Origin: an uncultured Loktanella sp.
GTDB lineage: Bacteria > Pseudomonadota > Alphaproteobacteria > Rhodobacterales > Rhodobacteraceae
NCBI GenBank assembly: GCA_937132065.1
Contig: CAKZNT010000054.1
Location: 54,949 to 118,948, forward strand
Direction: 5' to 3'
DNA length: 64,000 nt
Numbering within the stretch: position 1 is the stretch's first letter; each line of letters starts with the position of its first letter. Below are positions 20,811 to 30,251 of the stretch, piece by piece. Both the position numbers and the translations under genes were made by a program. The notes beneath the pieces are model-generated. The model searched no databases and was not told the origin of the DNA. It saw nothing but the letters and a program-made list of their open reading frames with translations.

Positions 20811-21634
20811 GAATACAGCGCCTCTGCGTGGAATCCGACATGGTCTTCCATGAATGTCGAGATAAAGAAATAGGAGTGGTCATACCCCTTTTGCAAACGG
20901 ATTTGCCCCTCTTGGCGGGACTGCGCAAACGCACTTGCAAACGCGGCCGTGCCGAGCAGATCACCAAACTGGTCGTCTGTGCCTGTATCGATCAAAACAG
21001 GGCCGTCAAATCCACCACCTTGCATCAATAGAGTCGCGTCATGTGGGCCCCAATTAGCCTCGTCACCCCAATAGGCAGCGAATTGTTTGCGGCCCCAATC
21101 AGACTGGGTCGGGTTACAGATTGGCGCAAACGCAGACACAGAACGGAACCGCCCCTTAAGCGCCATCGCCATCGTCAGCGCGCCGTGCCCCCCCATCGAG
21201 TGACCCGTAATCGACTGGCGATCCATGTCGATTGCAAAGTTTTTAGACACTAATGCAGGCAATTCCTCGGCGACATAGGTCCACATCTTGAAATGTTCAT
21301 CCCAAGGGGCTTGCGTGGCATCAATGTAAAATCCAGCACCTTGGCCAAGGTCAAAGGCGTCATCGTTGGGCACACCCTCGCCGCGCGGGGACGTGTCAGG
21401 GAACACAAGCGCGATCCCGTGCTCTGCGGCCCAGATCTGGGCGCCAGCCTTCACCATCGCATTCTCGTGGGTGCAGGTCAGGCCCGACAGAAACCACAAT
21501 ACCGGCACAGGGCCATGTGCGGCCTCCTCTGGCATAAAGACGGCAAATGTCATGTCCGTCTTTGTCGCCGTCGAGAGGTGTTTATAGACGCCTTGCGTGC
21601 CACCAAAGCAGCGGTTTTCCGAGAGAGTTTCCAT
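20807..21634 (-). CDS. fghA: S-formylglutathione hydrolase
   Basis: Hydrolyses S-formylglutathione to formate and glutathione in glutathione-dependent formaldehyde oxidation. The 275-aa length and motifs are typical: [15 protein letters not shown] near the oxyanion site, [11 protein letters not shown], the catalytic serine in [12 protein letters not shown], an aspartate in [10 protein letters not shown] and the histidine in [10 protein letters not shown]. The glutathione-dependent formaldehyde dehydrogenase partner is not in the window. It is co-transcribed with yaiI. Confidence 0.95.
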   Translation of the reverse strand: METLSENRCFGGTQGVYKHLSTATKTDMTFAVFMPEEAAHGPVPVLWFLSGLTCTHENAMVKAGAQIWAAEHGIALVFPDTSPRGEGVPNDDAFDLGQGAGFYIDATQAPWDEHFKMWTYVAEELPALVSKNFAIDMDRQSITGHSMGGHGALTMAMALKGRFRSVSAFAPICNPTQSDWGRKQFAAYWGDEANWGPHDATLLMQGGGFDGPVLIDTGTDDQFGDLLGTAAFASAFAQSRQEGQIRLQKGYDHSYFFISTFMEDHVGFHAEALYS

Positions 21635-21673
21635 GTGATAAATGCCTTTCGTTTTGTTATGGCTATCGCACGG

Positions 21674-22603
21674 CTAGAGGCTTGTCACCCATGCGATCAC
21701 GCCCGACAGGGTAAAGACGCTCACCACCGTCGAGATCAGAATGGATGCAGACACGCGCGCGGGGGCCACCCCGTAATGCTGCGCGATGATATAGACGTTG
21801 CCCGCGACAGGCAGGGCCGCTGCCGCAATCATCACGCCCGCAGGATAGGCCGCGATGTCGAAAATCAACAGCGCCGAGATAGCCACCGCGACAGGGTGCA
21901 GGACCAGCTTGCAAATCGACAACCAGCCCGCCACGACAACGCGCTCTGCGGACTTCGTCGCAAGGGACGCGCCAATCGCAAACAATGCGCCCGGGGTCGC
22001 CGCACCGCCCAGAATTTCCAAGAATTCGTTGACAGGCACAGGGACGGACCAACCCATTCCGGACACAAGCAAACCCAAAGAAATAGACACTATCATAGGG
22101 TTTTTGAGCAATCCCAACCCCACTGTGCGTAAAATGCCGATCGACATACGGCCATCACGAGAGCCTGTTATCAAGACCACAATCAAGCTGCCAAAAACGA
22201 TCAGATCAACGGCCAGCACCATCATCACGGGGCCAATCGCCGCCTCGCCTAACAGCAACGCCAGCATCGGAATTCCCAAGAACCCGACATTGCCGATCAC
22301 CGCGACTTGGGCTTCTACGGCGGCCTCTGCCACGCGCAAACCGCGGACCATCGCGATGATCGTGGCCAACAGGTAAACCACCATCGAGCCCGCAAGATAC
22401 GCAAAGACAAACGGCCAATCCAGTATGTCGCCCAGCGCAAGGTTGGCCGCAAAGCGGAACAACATCGCAGAAAGCGCAAAGTAGAACACGAACTTGGTCA
22501 GGTAGGCCGTGCCCTCGGCGGTGAAGAACCGCACGCGGGCAGCCCCATAGCCTAGGCCGATCAGTGCGAAAAACGGGAGTGTCTTAAGAAAGATATCCCA
22601 CAT
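21674..22603 (-). CDS. AEC-family (auxin efflux carrier) transporter
   Basis: 309 aa and about ten hydrophobic segments in two five-helix halves. Family features are visible: FFALIGLGYGAARVRFFTAEGTAYL at the N-terminus, AVIGNVGFLGIPMLALLLGE in the first half, and LLKNPMIVSISLGLL opening the second. AEC proteins transport small carboxylates or indole-3-acetate-like molecules; which one is unknown. It follows the hypothetical gene 22610-23596 by 6 bp, so it may be the last gene of a greA-hypothetical-AEC transcript. Confidence 0.87.
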   Translation of the reverse strand: MWDIFLKTLPFFALIGLGYGAARVRFFTAEGTAYLTKFVFYFALSAMLFRFAANLALGDILDWPFVFAYLAGSMVVYLLATIIAMVRGLRVAEAAVEAQVAVIGNVGFLGIPMLALLLGEAAIGPVMMVLAVDLIVFGSLIVVLITGSRDGRMSIGILRTVGLGLLKNPMIVSISLGLLVSGMGWSVPVPVNEFLEILGGAATPGALFAIGASLATKSAERVVVAGWLSICKLVLHPVAVAISALLIFDIAAYPAGVMIAAAALPVAGNVYIIAQHYGVAPARVSASILISTVVSVFTLSGVIAWVTSL

Positions 22604-22609
22604 GTGCGT

Positions 22610-23596
22610 TTAGTCAAACGCGCCAGTGACACGGCCAAGCAGCATGAAGGCCCGCGCTGTGCGGGTCTCGGATAATGCGCTGATTTCCTCGTCCGTTGCA
22701 CCTTGCTCGAATGCGATCAACGTCTTGTCGAAACGGCGCAGAAAATGGTGCGCAGCATCGCGAAAGATCGTATCTTCACGCATGCGACCAGAGGTCAGCG
22801 CAAGCGATGAACGGTCGCGAATACCCCCAAGAGACGCCATCGCACGGCCCCGCTCTCCATTGGCAAAGCGGCGCCAAATTTCGGGGCGCGCGCGGTCGGG
22901 GCGCAGGTCATCCATGTAAATCCCGTCTTGGGACAACAGGGTCAAAATGTCTTGGGCTGCTTGCACCAACTGGCGGGCATTGCGATCCTTCAGGGCGCGG
23001 CGCAGCGCATCAAACCCGCGTTGATCCTGATCGTTATCAGGGAAATTCAGGGCACGGATCAGGTCGTGGTTCGGGAGTGGAGCAGCAATGTCTTCGGCAC
23101 TTGTGCCAAGCGCCAGCGCGGGTTGATCGTCCGCACTCACGGGGCGCACATTGGTGATCTGCAACTTTTGGGCAGGCGGGCGGCTGGATGCGAACGTGGC
23201 CACAGTCGTTTCCGTCTTGCGGGTCGCTTGGGCGATCTCGTTGAGCTTCTTTTCCACGGTTGGTTGCAGGGTGTTGCCCGTTCCCGCGCGGTTCTCGATG
23301 TAGGTCTTGCGCATCCCGTCAATCGCCGCCTGCAAGCGGCTCGATTCCTCGCGCATGATCCGTGCAGAGCGGCTCGCCGCCGTCGCCATCCAGATCATCG
23401 CCACGGGCATGAAAATCGCCAGCAGAATAAGAACGAACCGCAGGCTGTCAAACCTGTCTTCTGCGCTGACACCCGGAGGCAAAAGCACGAAAAACAAACC
23501 GACAAGCGCCATCCAGCCCAGCGACAGCACCAGCGCGATAATATCGCTGGCGCGGTGCGGGTCTTTGGATGGTGTCTTTTGCGGGCCTTGCGCCAT
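22610..23596 (-). CDS. Conserved membrane protein of unknown function, 328 aa
   Basis: Two N-terminal membrane helices (about residues 20-42 and 52-70) are followed by a coiled-coil-like stretch (ARIMREESSRLQAAIDGMRK), a Pro/Ala linker and a helical cytoplasmic C-terminal half with RGFDALRRALKDRNARQLVQ. I recognise the style from Rhodobacteraceae genomes but cannot name a function. There is no catalytic signature. It lies 9 bp downstream of greA, suggesting a shared transcript. Confidence 0.75.
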   Translation of the reverse strand: MAQGPQKTPSKDPHRASDIIALVLSLGWMALVGLFFVLLPPGVSAEDRFDSLRFVLILLAIFMPVAMIWMATAASRSARIMREESSRLQAAIDGMRKTYIENRAGTGNTLQPTVEKKLNEIAQATRKTETTVATFASSRPPAQKLQITNVRPVSADDQPALALGTSAEDIAAPLPNHDLIRALNFPDNDQDQRGFDALRRALKDRNARQLVQAAQDILTLLSQDGIYMDDLRPDRARPEIWRRFANGERGRAMASLGGIRDRSSLALTSGRMREDTIFRDAAHHFLRRFDKTLIAFEQGATDEEISALSETRTARAFMLLGRVTGAFD

Positions 23597-23605
23597 GCTA
23601 CTTGC

Positions 23606-24076
23606 CTATCCGTATTTGATCGTCAGGATTTCATACGAGCGAACACCGCCAGGGGTCTTCACCTCGACACTATCACCCTCGTCCTTGCCAATCAAAGCGC
23701 GGGCAATCGGGGATTTGATGTTCAGCAAACCAGCCTCGATATTGGCCTCGTATTCGCCGACAATCTGATAGGTCTTTTCTTCGTCGGTCTCTTCGTCAAC
23801 CAAGGTGACAACCGCGCCGAACTTGATCGTGCCAGACAGGCGGGTCAGGTCGATCACATCGGCCAGCGAGATAACCGCCTCCAATTCCTTGACGCGGCCC
23901 TCGATAAACGACTGCTTCTCCTTGGCGGAGTGATACTCGGCGTTCTCCGACAGGTCGCCGTGTTCGCGCGCTTCTGCAATCGCCCGAATAATCGCGGGGC
24001 GCTCAACCGATTTCAAATGCTTCAGCTCGGCATTCATTTTGTCGTAACCCGGCTTTGTCAGCGGTATCTTTTCCAT
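23606..24076 (-). CDS. greA: Transcription elongation factor GreA
   Basis: Rescues backtracked RNA polymerase by stimulating cleavage of the transcript. The 156-aa chain starts [21 protein letters not shown], and the coiled-coil tip carries the essential acidic pair in [19 protein letters not shown]. The C-terminal FKBP-like domain ends [17 protein letters not shown]. All features match the family. It is divergent from the ETF-QO gene, with about 190 bp between the starts for two promoters. Confidence 0.97.
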   Translation of the reverse strand: MEKIPLTKPGYDKMNAELKHLKSVERPAIIRAIAEAREHGDLSENAEYHSAKEKQSFIEGRVKELEAVISLADVIDLTRLSGTIKFGAVVTLVDEETDEEKTYQIVGEYEANIEAGLLNIKSPIARALIGKDEGDSVEVKTPGGVRSYEILTIKYG

Positions 24077-24267
24077 GGTTCAAACCCTTCCCCCAATGGG
24101 GCGAATAATATCAATCGAACGTTCATACCCTATTTGGCTGGATCAAAGTCAAGTGCAAGTGCTGTTTTAACGTCTGGTCGCGATTGCCCCATGCGCGCGC
24201 ATAGGGTAATCCATGACGCAACAATCTTTCAGGGGTGCTACCCCAGTATGACATAAAGGGACGGCGC

Positions 24268-25914
24268 ATGTCTGATATTGAACGCGAAGCGATGGAATAT
24301 GATGTAGTGATCGTTGGTGCGGGGCCGGCGGGCCTCTCGGCTGCGATCCGCCTTAAGCAACTTGACGCCGATCTCAATGTTGTCGTGCTCGAAAAAGGGT
24401 CGGAAGTCGGGGCGCATATCCTCTCGGGCGCGGTGCTCGACACCTCTGGCATCGACAGCCTGATTCCCGACTGGAAGGCCAAAGGCGCACCAATCAACAC
24501 GCCAGTGACTGCCGACAACTTCTACATGCTCGGAGAAGCAGGCAAGGTACGCGTGCCAAACATCGCGATGCCCCCCCTGATGAGCAACCACGGCACTTAC
24601 ATCGTTTCTATGGGCAACGTCTGCCGCTGGATGGCCGAACAGGCCGAAGAACTCGGCGTCGAAATCTTTCCGGGCATGGCCTGCTCCGAGGTCGTCTACG
24701 GCGACAACGGCGAAGTCAAAGGCGTGGTTGCGGGCGAGTTCGGCAAAAACGCGGACGGCTCGCAGGGGCCAAACTACGAACCCGGCATGGAACTGCACGG
24801 CAAATACGTTTTCCTCTCCGAGGGCGTGCGCGGTTCGCTCTCCAAAGAGGTCATCGCGAAATTCGATCTCGCAGCGGACTCCGACGTTCAGAAATACGGA
24901 CTCGGCATGAAGGAAATCTGGGAGATCGACCCAGCCAAGCACAAGCTTGGGACCGTGACACACACAATGGGCTGGCCGTTGGGTAGCAACGCAGGCGGCG
25001 GATCATTCATCTACCACCTTGAAAACAATCAGGTTTACGTGGGCTTCGTTGTTCATTTGAACTACAAGAACCCGCATGTTTACCCCTACATGGAATTCCA
25101 GCGGTTCAAACATCACCCGATGATCGAAGAACTGCTCAAGGGCGGCAAGCGGGTCGCATACGGCGCGCGCGCGATCACTGAGGGCGGCTACCAGTCGATG
25201 CCAAAACTCGAATTCCCGGGCGGCGCGCTTTTGGGATGTTCGGCGGGTATGGTCAACGTGCCACGGATTAAGGGCAACCATAACGCCATGCTCTCGGGCA
25301 TCGCAGCGGCAGAGGCGGCACATGCGGCCATCGGCGCAGGGCGCGGCGGCGACATTATCGGCGGTTACGAAGATGCCGTGCGCGGCGGCGCCATCGGCAA
25401 AGACCTCAAGCGGGTGCGCAACGTGAAGCCGCTCTGGTCGCGCTTTGGCCTTGCTGCCTCGCTCGTTGTCGGCGGCGCGGATATGTGGCTCAACAACCTC
25501 ATTGGCTGGTCACCGCTTAACCTCAAGCACGGGAAATCCGATGCTTTGGCCACCGAAGAAGCGTCCAAGCACACGCCAATCGACTACCCCAAGCCAGACG
25601 GCAAGCTGTCGTTTGATCGCCTCACCAACGTGGCCTTCTCCTTCACCAACCACGAAGAAAGCCAGCCCGCGCACTTGCGCCTGACCGACCCGACCATCCC
25701 TATCGCGGTCAACCTGCCAAAATTCGCAGAGCCGGCACAGCGCTACTGCCCTGCGGGTGTTTATGAGGTCGTGGAAAAGGACGGCGAACAGCAGTTCGTC
25801 ATCAACTTCCAAAACTGTGTGCATTGCAAAACCTGTGACATCAAAGACCCGTCACAAAACATCACATGGACAGTGCCGCAAGGCGGAGACGGGCCGAACT
25901 ACCCGAACATGTAA
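24268..25914 (+). CDS. Electron transfer flavoprotein-ubiquinone oxidoreductase
   Basis: Passes electrons from ETF (fatty-acid and amino-acid dehydrogenases) to ubiquinone at the inner membrane. I start it at MSDIEREAMEYDVVIVG (24268), 548 aa; the track ORF has 11 extra residues. FAD site: [17 protein letters not shown]. The C-terminal [4Fe-4S] ligands are in PAQRYCPAGVYE and FQNCVHCKTCDIKDP. The typical membrane/quinone segment with GGALLGCSAGMVNVPRIKG is present. A Rho-independent terminator follows. It connects functionally to fadH and the beta-oxidation system. Confidence 0.96.
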   Translation: MSDIEREAMEYDVVIVGAGPAGLSAAIRLKQLDADLNVVVLEKGSEVGAHILSGAVLDTSGIDSLIPDWKAKGAPINTPVTADNFYMLGEAGKVRVPNIAMPPLMSNHGTYIVSMGNVCRWMAEQAEELGVEIFPGMACSEVVYGDNGEVKGVVAGEFGKNADGSQGPNYEPGMELHGKYVFLSEGVRGSLSKEVIAKFDLAADSDVQKYGLGMKEIWEIDPAKHKLGTVTHTMGWPLGSNAGGGSFIYHLENNQVYVGFVVHLNYKNPHVYPYMEFQRFKHHPMIEELLKGGKRVAYGARAITEGGYQSMPKLEFPGGALLGCSAGMVNVPRIKGNHNAMLSGIAAAEAAHAAIGAGRGGDIIGGYEDAVRGGAIGKDLKRVRNVKPLWSRFGLAASLVVGGADMWLNNLIGWSPLNLKHGKSDALATEEASKHTPIDYPKPDGKLSFDRLTNVAFSFTNHEESQPAHLRLTDPTIPIAVNLPKFAEPAQRYCPAGVYEVVEKDGEQQFVINFQNCVHCKTCDIKDPSQNITWTVPQGGDGPNYPNM

Positions 25915-25920
25915 AACACC

Positions 25921-25955
25921 AAAGGCCTCGCTATTTGCGGGGCCTTTATTTTTTG
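25921..25955 (+). terminator. Rho-independent terminator after ETF-QO
   Basis: AAAGGCCTCGC, a short loop, GCGGGGCCTTT and a run of T residues (TTATTTTTT). It begins 6 bp after the ETF-QO stop, so it ends that transcript. Part of the hairpin could also act on the opposing small gene. Confidence 0.88.
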
Positions 25956-25992
25956 TGCCAGCAGAGATGACACGCGCCCAACGGGGCGGACA

Positions 25993-26214
25993 CTATTTCC
26001 AATATCCGTTCGCCGCAGCGACAGTCTGGAAGTTTGTCGCCACTACCTGTGACACCGCCGTCAGGCTATCGGCGTCATTGGCGTAGTCTGGGCGCATCTT
26101 TGTGCGGGCGGCGTCATCGGGCTGCGTCTTTTTCACCGCCATGCGCGAGAGCTTGATCGCAAGATCGTAGCCTTCTTCGGGGGTGTCGGTGATAAGGGTG
26201 GGTAGCCAAGACAT
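25993..26214 (-). CDS. Small conserved protein, 73 aa
   Basis: I start it at MSWLPTLITDTPEEGYDLA (26214), since the longer track version begins with an unconvincing leader. It is soluble, Lys/Asp-rich and ends TNFQTVAAANGYWK. The codon choice matches neighbouring genes and the sequence has an ordinary folded composition, so it is probably real, but I know no family for it. It is convergent with ETF-QO and divergent from the TPR gene, with the 11-bp repeat tract in its upstream region. Confidence 0.6.
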   Translation of the reverse strand: MSWLPTLITDTPEEGYDLAIKLSRMAVKKTQPDDAARTKMRPDYANDADSLTAVSQVVATNFQTVAAANGYWK

Positions 26215-26291
26215 GCTGTTCTCCAATGCTGATTGCGGCAAGATTGGAGCGTCACGCACCACCCGTCAACCGCGAAAGGGCGCGTTACATT

Positions 26292-26332
26292 GGTGCACGC
26301 GTGGTGCACGCGTGGTGCACGCGCGGTGCACG
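26292..26332. repeat. 11-bp tandem repeat (GGTGCACGCGT), about 3.7 copies
   Basis: Three full units GGTGCACGCGT, GGTGCACGCGT, GGTGCACGCGC and a partial GGTGCACG lie head to tail. Each unit contains the palindrome GTGCAC, and the 11-bp period is about one helical turn, so repeats would face the same side of DNA. It sits between the divergent starts of the 73-aa gene and the TPR gene. It may be a cooperative regulator site or just a slippage-prone repeat. Confidence 0.85.
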
Positions 26333-26444
26333 TAAATCACACCCCCTTTCGGCGCGAAGTCGCCCCTAGGCTTGCGACCTGTTTGCAGGTCTGGCGCGGG
26401 CTAGATACGCTGGCCGCGAAACGCTCCAAATAAGGTCACCTCTC

Positions 26445-28139
26445 GTGCAAAAACGCGCCCCATTTCTTGCCACGTGCCTCATCGCCCTGCTCCCCTTTTC
26501 GGCCCATGCCGAGCCAAAGGCAGGGGCATATCTGGCCGCACGCCAAGCCGCCATGAACAAGGATTTCGCAACGGGCGCCCGCTTTTTCACGCAGAGTTTG
26601 ACGGCTGATCCGCTTAACCCCTATCTTCTTGAAAATGCTATGGTTTCATACCTTGGTCTTGGTGATTTCACCCGCGCGGCGCCGCTCGCGACCATGATGG
26701 TTGAGGCGGGTATCAATAGCCAAATGGCGCATATGACGACCAACATCCAAGCCGCCTCGCGCGATGACTGGGACGCCGTCATTGCCGACTTTGAAGCAGG
26801 TCGCGAAATCGGGCCACTCGTTGACGGGTTAACAGGTGCTTGGGCGCTGGTTGGCAAAGGGCAGATGACGGCGGCTCTGGACGCCTTTGATGCGATCATC
26901 GAAAGTCCGGGACTTGGTGCATATGGCTTATATAACAAGGCGTTAGCCCTCGCTCATGTTGGTGACCTCGAGGGGGCGGATGCCATCTTTTCGGGCGGTC
27001 CCGAGAACGGAATGCGCTATAGTCGGCGCAGCGCAATCGCCCATACGCAGATCCTGAGCCAGCTTGGTCGCAACGCCGATGCTACGGCCCTTCTTGACGC
27101 CGTTTTCGGGGCGCAAACAGATGCAACGCTTGTCTCCCTACGCGTGGCCCTCGCGGCGGATGAGACGCTCTCGTTTGACTATGTGCGCAACGCAAAAGAC
27201 GGGTTATCCGAGGTCTATCTGATGCTCGCGCAAGCCGTGATCGGCGAGGCGCCAGACGACTACGTTTTGCGCTATACGCGGGTTGCGGCCTATCTTAATT
27301 CCGACAACACGGATGCGATTTTGCTGAGCGCGGAACTGCTTGATAACATTGGGCAATATGAACTATCTGCCGATGTATTCCGCACGGTATCTGCTGACAG
27401 TCCTGCGTTTCAGTCGGCGGAGTTGGGCCGCGCCGAGACATTGCGCAAGGCGGGTAAACCGGAGGCGGCTGTCGAGGTGCTCGAGGCCTTGGCGCGCGAC
27501 TACCCCGACATGCCGCGCGTGCATGCATCTGCTGGCGACACTTACCGCGAAACAGGTGCTTTGGACAAAGCGAAAGCGGCCTATTCAACCGCGCTGGACC
27601 TCTACGACGAAAGTGATCCGCTCAAATGGTTTATCTACTACGCGCGCGGCATCACCAACCACGCGCTTGACGACTGGGACGATGCCGAAGCCGACTTTCG
27701 CGCCGCCCTCGCGTTGAACCCTGATCAGCCGCAAGTCCTTAATTACTTGGGGTATTCTATGGTCGAGCGAAACATCAACATGGAAGAAGCACTGACCATG
27801 ATCGAGACCGCCGTCGCCGCCGAGCCGCAAAATGGTGCGATTGTCGATAGCCTTGGCTGGGTGCTGTTCCAGCGCGGCGATTATGACGCTGCTGTCGGTC
27901 ATCTCGAAGATGCGGCGGCTCTGGTGCCTGTTGATCCCATTGTGAACGACCATTTGGGCGATGCGTTCTGGGCCGTGGGCCGCTTTGTGGAGGCGCGCTT
28001 TCAATGGAACCGCGCGATGTCATTTGACCCGACCGAAGAAGACGCAGCGCGTATTCGCCGCAAGCTTGAAATCGGTCTGGACGCCGTATTGCAAGAAGAC
28101 GGACTGCCGCCACTAGGAGCCGCAAGTGACGACAATTAG
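26445..28139 (+). CDS. Exported TPR-repeat protein, 564 aa
   Basis: GTG start at 26445, with a signal peptide (MQKRAPFLATCLIALLPFSAHAE), so the protein is periplasmic or outer-membrane associated. The rest is helical TPR repeats; the clearest lie in the C-terminal half: WDDAEADFRAALALNPDQPQVLNYLGYSMVE, then GAIVDSLGWVLFQRGDYDAAVGHLEDAAAL, then GDAFWAVGRFVEARFQWNRAMSFDP. TPR proteins act as protein-binding scaffolds. It overlaps ispE by 14 bp, an arrangement I associate with Rhodobacteraceae; a functional tie to isoprenoid synthesis is not evident. Confidence 0.88.
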   Translation: MQKRAPFLATCLIALLPFSAHAEPKAGAYLAARQAAMNKDFATGARFFTQSLTADPLNPYLLENAMVSYLGLGDFTRAAPLATMMVEAGINSQMAHMTTNIQAASRDDWDAVIADFEAGREIGPLVDGLTGAWALVGKGQMTAALDAFDAIIESPGLGAYGLYNKALALAHVGDLEGADAIFSGGPENGMRYSRRSAIAHTQILSQLGRNADATALLDAVFGAQTDATLVSLRVALAADETLSFDYVRNAKDGLSEVYLMLAQAVIGEAPDDYVLRYTRVAAYLNSDNTDAILLSAELLDNIGQYELSADVFRTVSADSPAFQSAELGRAETLRKAGKPEAAVEVLEALARDYPDMPRVHASAGDTYRETGALDKAKAAYSTALDLYDESDPLKWFIYYARGITNHALDDWDDAEADFRAALALNPDQPQVLNYLGYSMVERNINMEEALTMIETAVAAEPQNGAIVDSLGWVLFQRGDYDAAVGHLEDAAALVPVDPIVNDHLGDAFWAVGRFVEARFQWNRAMSFDPTEEDAARIRRKLEIGLDAVLQEDGLPPLGAASDDN

Positions 28140-28983
28140 AGGCAGCGCGCCCGCCAAAATCAACCTCACACTGCATGTGACTGGACAGCGCGCGGACGGG
28201 TATCATCTGCTCGATAGTTTGGTCGCGTTTGCCGGCGTTTATGACGAGATCACAGCAACAACGGCCACCGACTTCCACTTGAAGGTAAGCGGTCCGTTTG
28301 CGCAAGGCGTCCCAACGGGCGAAAGCAATCTGATCATGCGCGCGGCCCGCATGCTGCAAGCGAAACGGGGCGTTACAGACGGGGCGCACCTGACGCTGGA
28401 AAAGAACCTGCCACACGCAGCAGGGATCGGCAGCGGATCGTCGGATGCGGCCATAACCCTTGCTGTTCTTGCAGAGCTATGGGGCGTGGAGCCACTGGCG
28501 ATCAACGCACCAGAGGTGCTTGCGCTTGGGGCGGATGTGCCTGTTTGCATGGTTGCACCTAGCCCCGTGCGGATGGAGGGGATCGGTGAGATCCTATCGC
28601 CTTGGTCAAGGCTGCCAGATGCGGCCGTGGTGCTGGTAAACCCGCAGGTTGGCGTCCCCACTTCCGCCGTTTTTGACGGGCTGGCCAGCAAGCGAAACCC
28701 GCGCATGGGAACCCTGCCCACAGGATCTGATTACCAAGGATTTGCAAGCTGGCTCGCGGCGCAGCGCAACGACCTAGAGACGCCTGCGCGCCGCGTAACC
28801 CCCGAGATCGAGGCCGCGATTATGTCGCTAAAGCGTCAGCCCCTCGTCGCACATGCTGCCATGTCTGGATCGGGCGCGACCTGCTATGGGCTGACCCGCA
28901 CAATGGCGGATGCCCGCCAAGTTGCGCGCGCCATTCAGGTGGCGAACATGGGCTGGTGGGTTGCTCCCGCAGAGCTGCTTTAG
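28126..28983 (+). CDS. ispE: 4-(cytidine 5'-diphospho)-2-C-methyl-D-erythritol kinase
   Basis: ATP-dependent kinase of the MEP isoprenoid pathway. A GTG start inside the end of the TPR gene gives MTTIRGSAPAKINLTLHVTGQRADGYHLLDS, the family N-terminus. The GHMP motif 2 is NLPHAAGIGSGSSDAAI and motif 3 is AAMSGSGATCYGL. The 285-aa length is normal. It converges on the polyprenyl synthase gene with a 4-bp overlap; both serve isoprenoid synthesis though on opposite strands. Confidence 0.95.
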   Translation: MTTIRGSAPAKINLTLHVTGQRADGYHLLDSLVAFAGVYDEITATTATDFHLKVSGPFAQGVPTGESNLIMRAARMLQAKRGVTDGAHLTLEKNLPHAAGIGSGSSDAAITLAVLAELWGVEPLAINAPEVLALGADVPVCMVAPSPVRMEGIGEILSPWSRLPDAAVVLVNPQVGVPTSAVFDGLASKRNPRMGTLPTGSDYQGFASWLAAQRNDLETPARRVTPEIEAAIMSLKRQPLVAHAAMSGSGATCYGLTRTMADARQVARAIQVANMGWWVAPAELL

Positions 28984-29978
28984 GTGATCCGCGCAACCAC
29001 GTAGTCGGCCAAATCCGTGAGCATGGTTTTCAACGGCTGGTCGGCAATTGGGTCAAGCGAGGCCTTCGCCTTTTGCGCCCATGCAATCGCGGTATCGCGG
29101 GTGGTGTCCATTGTGCCATGGCGCGCAAGAATGGCCATCGCCTGCTCTAAATCGCCCTCTGCCTGACGTCCTTTTGCAATGGTGCGGTCCCAGAACGCGC
29201 GCTCGTCCGCGTCACCCGCCGCAATCGCGCGAATGACAGGTAGGGTCAACTTGCGCTCGCGGAAATCGTCGCCAATGTTCTTGCCTATTGCTGTTGATCC
29301 GCCGTAATCAAGTAGGTCATCGACGATTTGGAACGAGATACCAAGCGCATCGCCATAGTCAAACAGAGCCTTTACAATCGCCTCGTCTGCCGCCGCGATC
29401 ACGCCGCCGACTTCCATCGCTGCCGAAAAAAGGGCGGCTGTTTTGCCGCGCACAACCTTGAAGTAAATCTCTTCTGTTGTTGCGAGATCAGCAGCGGCTG
29501 TCAGTTGCAAAACCTCGCCTTCGGCAATCGTCGCAGAGGCATTCGCGAGGATGTCGAGCACCCGCATAGAGCCAGTCTCGACCATCAATTGAAACGAGCG
29601 CGCAAAGAGATAATCCCCGACCAAGACGCTGCTTGTGTTGTCCCAAAGCAGGTTGGCGGTTGGCCTGCCCCGCCGCTTGTCGCTTTCGTCAACAACATCG
29701 TCATGCAGGAGCGTGGCAGTGTGAATAAATTCAACCGTTGCCGCGAGGTGCACGTGATACGGCCCCTCATAGCCGCATAGGCGCGCCGCCGCCAAAGTCA
29801 GCATCGGGCGCAGTCGCTTTCCCCCTGCTTCGACCAGATGTGCGGTGACTTCCGGGATACGCGGCGCGTGCTCGGAAGCCATGCGCGCCTTGATCATATC
29901 GTTGACCGCGCTCATGTCATCGGCAAGGGCCGCTGCAAGTTGTTCGTGTGGTTTGGTGGCTGCGGTATCAAGGCTCAT
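28980..29978 (-). CDS. ispB: Polyprenyl (octa/decaprenyl) diphosphate synthase
   Basis: Long-chain trans-prenyltransferase that builds the ubiquinone side chain from FPP and IPP. First Asp-rich motif LLHDDVVDESDKRRG (about residue 93), second QIVDDLLDYGG (about 216), and the IPP-binding GGKRLRPMLT are all present in 332 aa. Chain length cannot be read with certainty; alphaproteobacteria usually make Q10, which would make this a decaprenyl synthase. It is divergent from the DUF2007 gene. Confidence 0.93.
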   Translation of the reverse strand: MSLDTAATKPHEQLAAALADDMSAVNDMIKARMASEHAPRIPEVTAHLVEAGGKRLRPMLTLAAARLCGYEGPYHVHLAATVEFIHTATLLHDDVVDESDKRRGRPTANLLWDNTSSVLVGDYLFARSFQLMVETGSMRVLDILANASATIAEGEVLQLTAAADLATTEEIYFKVVRGKTAALFSAAMEVGGVIAAADEAIVKALFDYGDALGISFQIVDDLLDYGGSTAIGKNIGDDFRERKLTLPVIRAIAAGDADERAFWDRTIAKGRQAEGDLEQAMAILARHGTMDTTRDTAIAWAQKAKASLDPIADQPLKTMLTDLADYVVARIT

Positions 29979-30034
29979 GGCGCACTTCCGTCATCTCAAT
30001 AGACAAAGACGCAAACGATGCTTACGTCATGGGT

Positions 30035-30250
30035 ATGAAAGAGCTTTTACGCACAAACGATCCGACTGTCATCGCTTACGCTACCGCCCTTCTGGACGGT
30101 GAGGGTATAGCTTGCTTCCAGTTCGACGTAAACATGAGCGTCCTCGAAGGATCAATCGGCATAATGCCGCGCCGCCTGATGGTTGTTGACCGCGATCTAT
30201 TCATGGCCGAGGCGATTATGCGCGATAACGAGATTGATTTGGGACGCTAG
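30035..30250 (+). CDS. DUF2007 domain protein, 71 aa
   Basis: Small protein MKELLRTNDPTVIAYATALLDGEGIACFQFD...MSVLEGSIGIMPRRLMVVDRD. This is the DUF2007 (putative signal-transducing or regulatory) pattern, where the chain normally begins MKELLRTND; I therefore use the ATG at 30035 although 30029 is possible. The longer track ORF begins inside ispB on the other strand and is not credible. It lies one base before trmN6, so the two are co-translated. Its molecular role is unknown. Confidence 0.85.
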   Translation: MKELLRTNDPTVIAYATALLDGEGIACFQFDVNMSVLEGSIGIMPRRLMVVDRDLFMAEAIMRDNEIDLGR

Positions 30251-30251
30251 C

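Noticed and set aside
22928-24256. 442-aa plus-strand ORF
   Set aside because: Antisense of greA and the 328-aa gene; no domain, and it crosses two real genes.
26292-26332. CRISPR-like repeat
   Set aside because: Units are 11 bp and contiguous without spacers.
26233-26433. 66-aa ORF through the 11-bp repeat
   Set aside because: Its repeated residues come only from the DNA repeat, and it has no ribosome-binding site or family resemblance.
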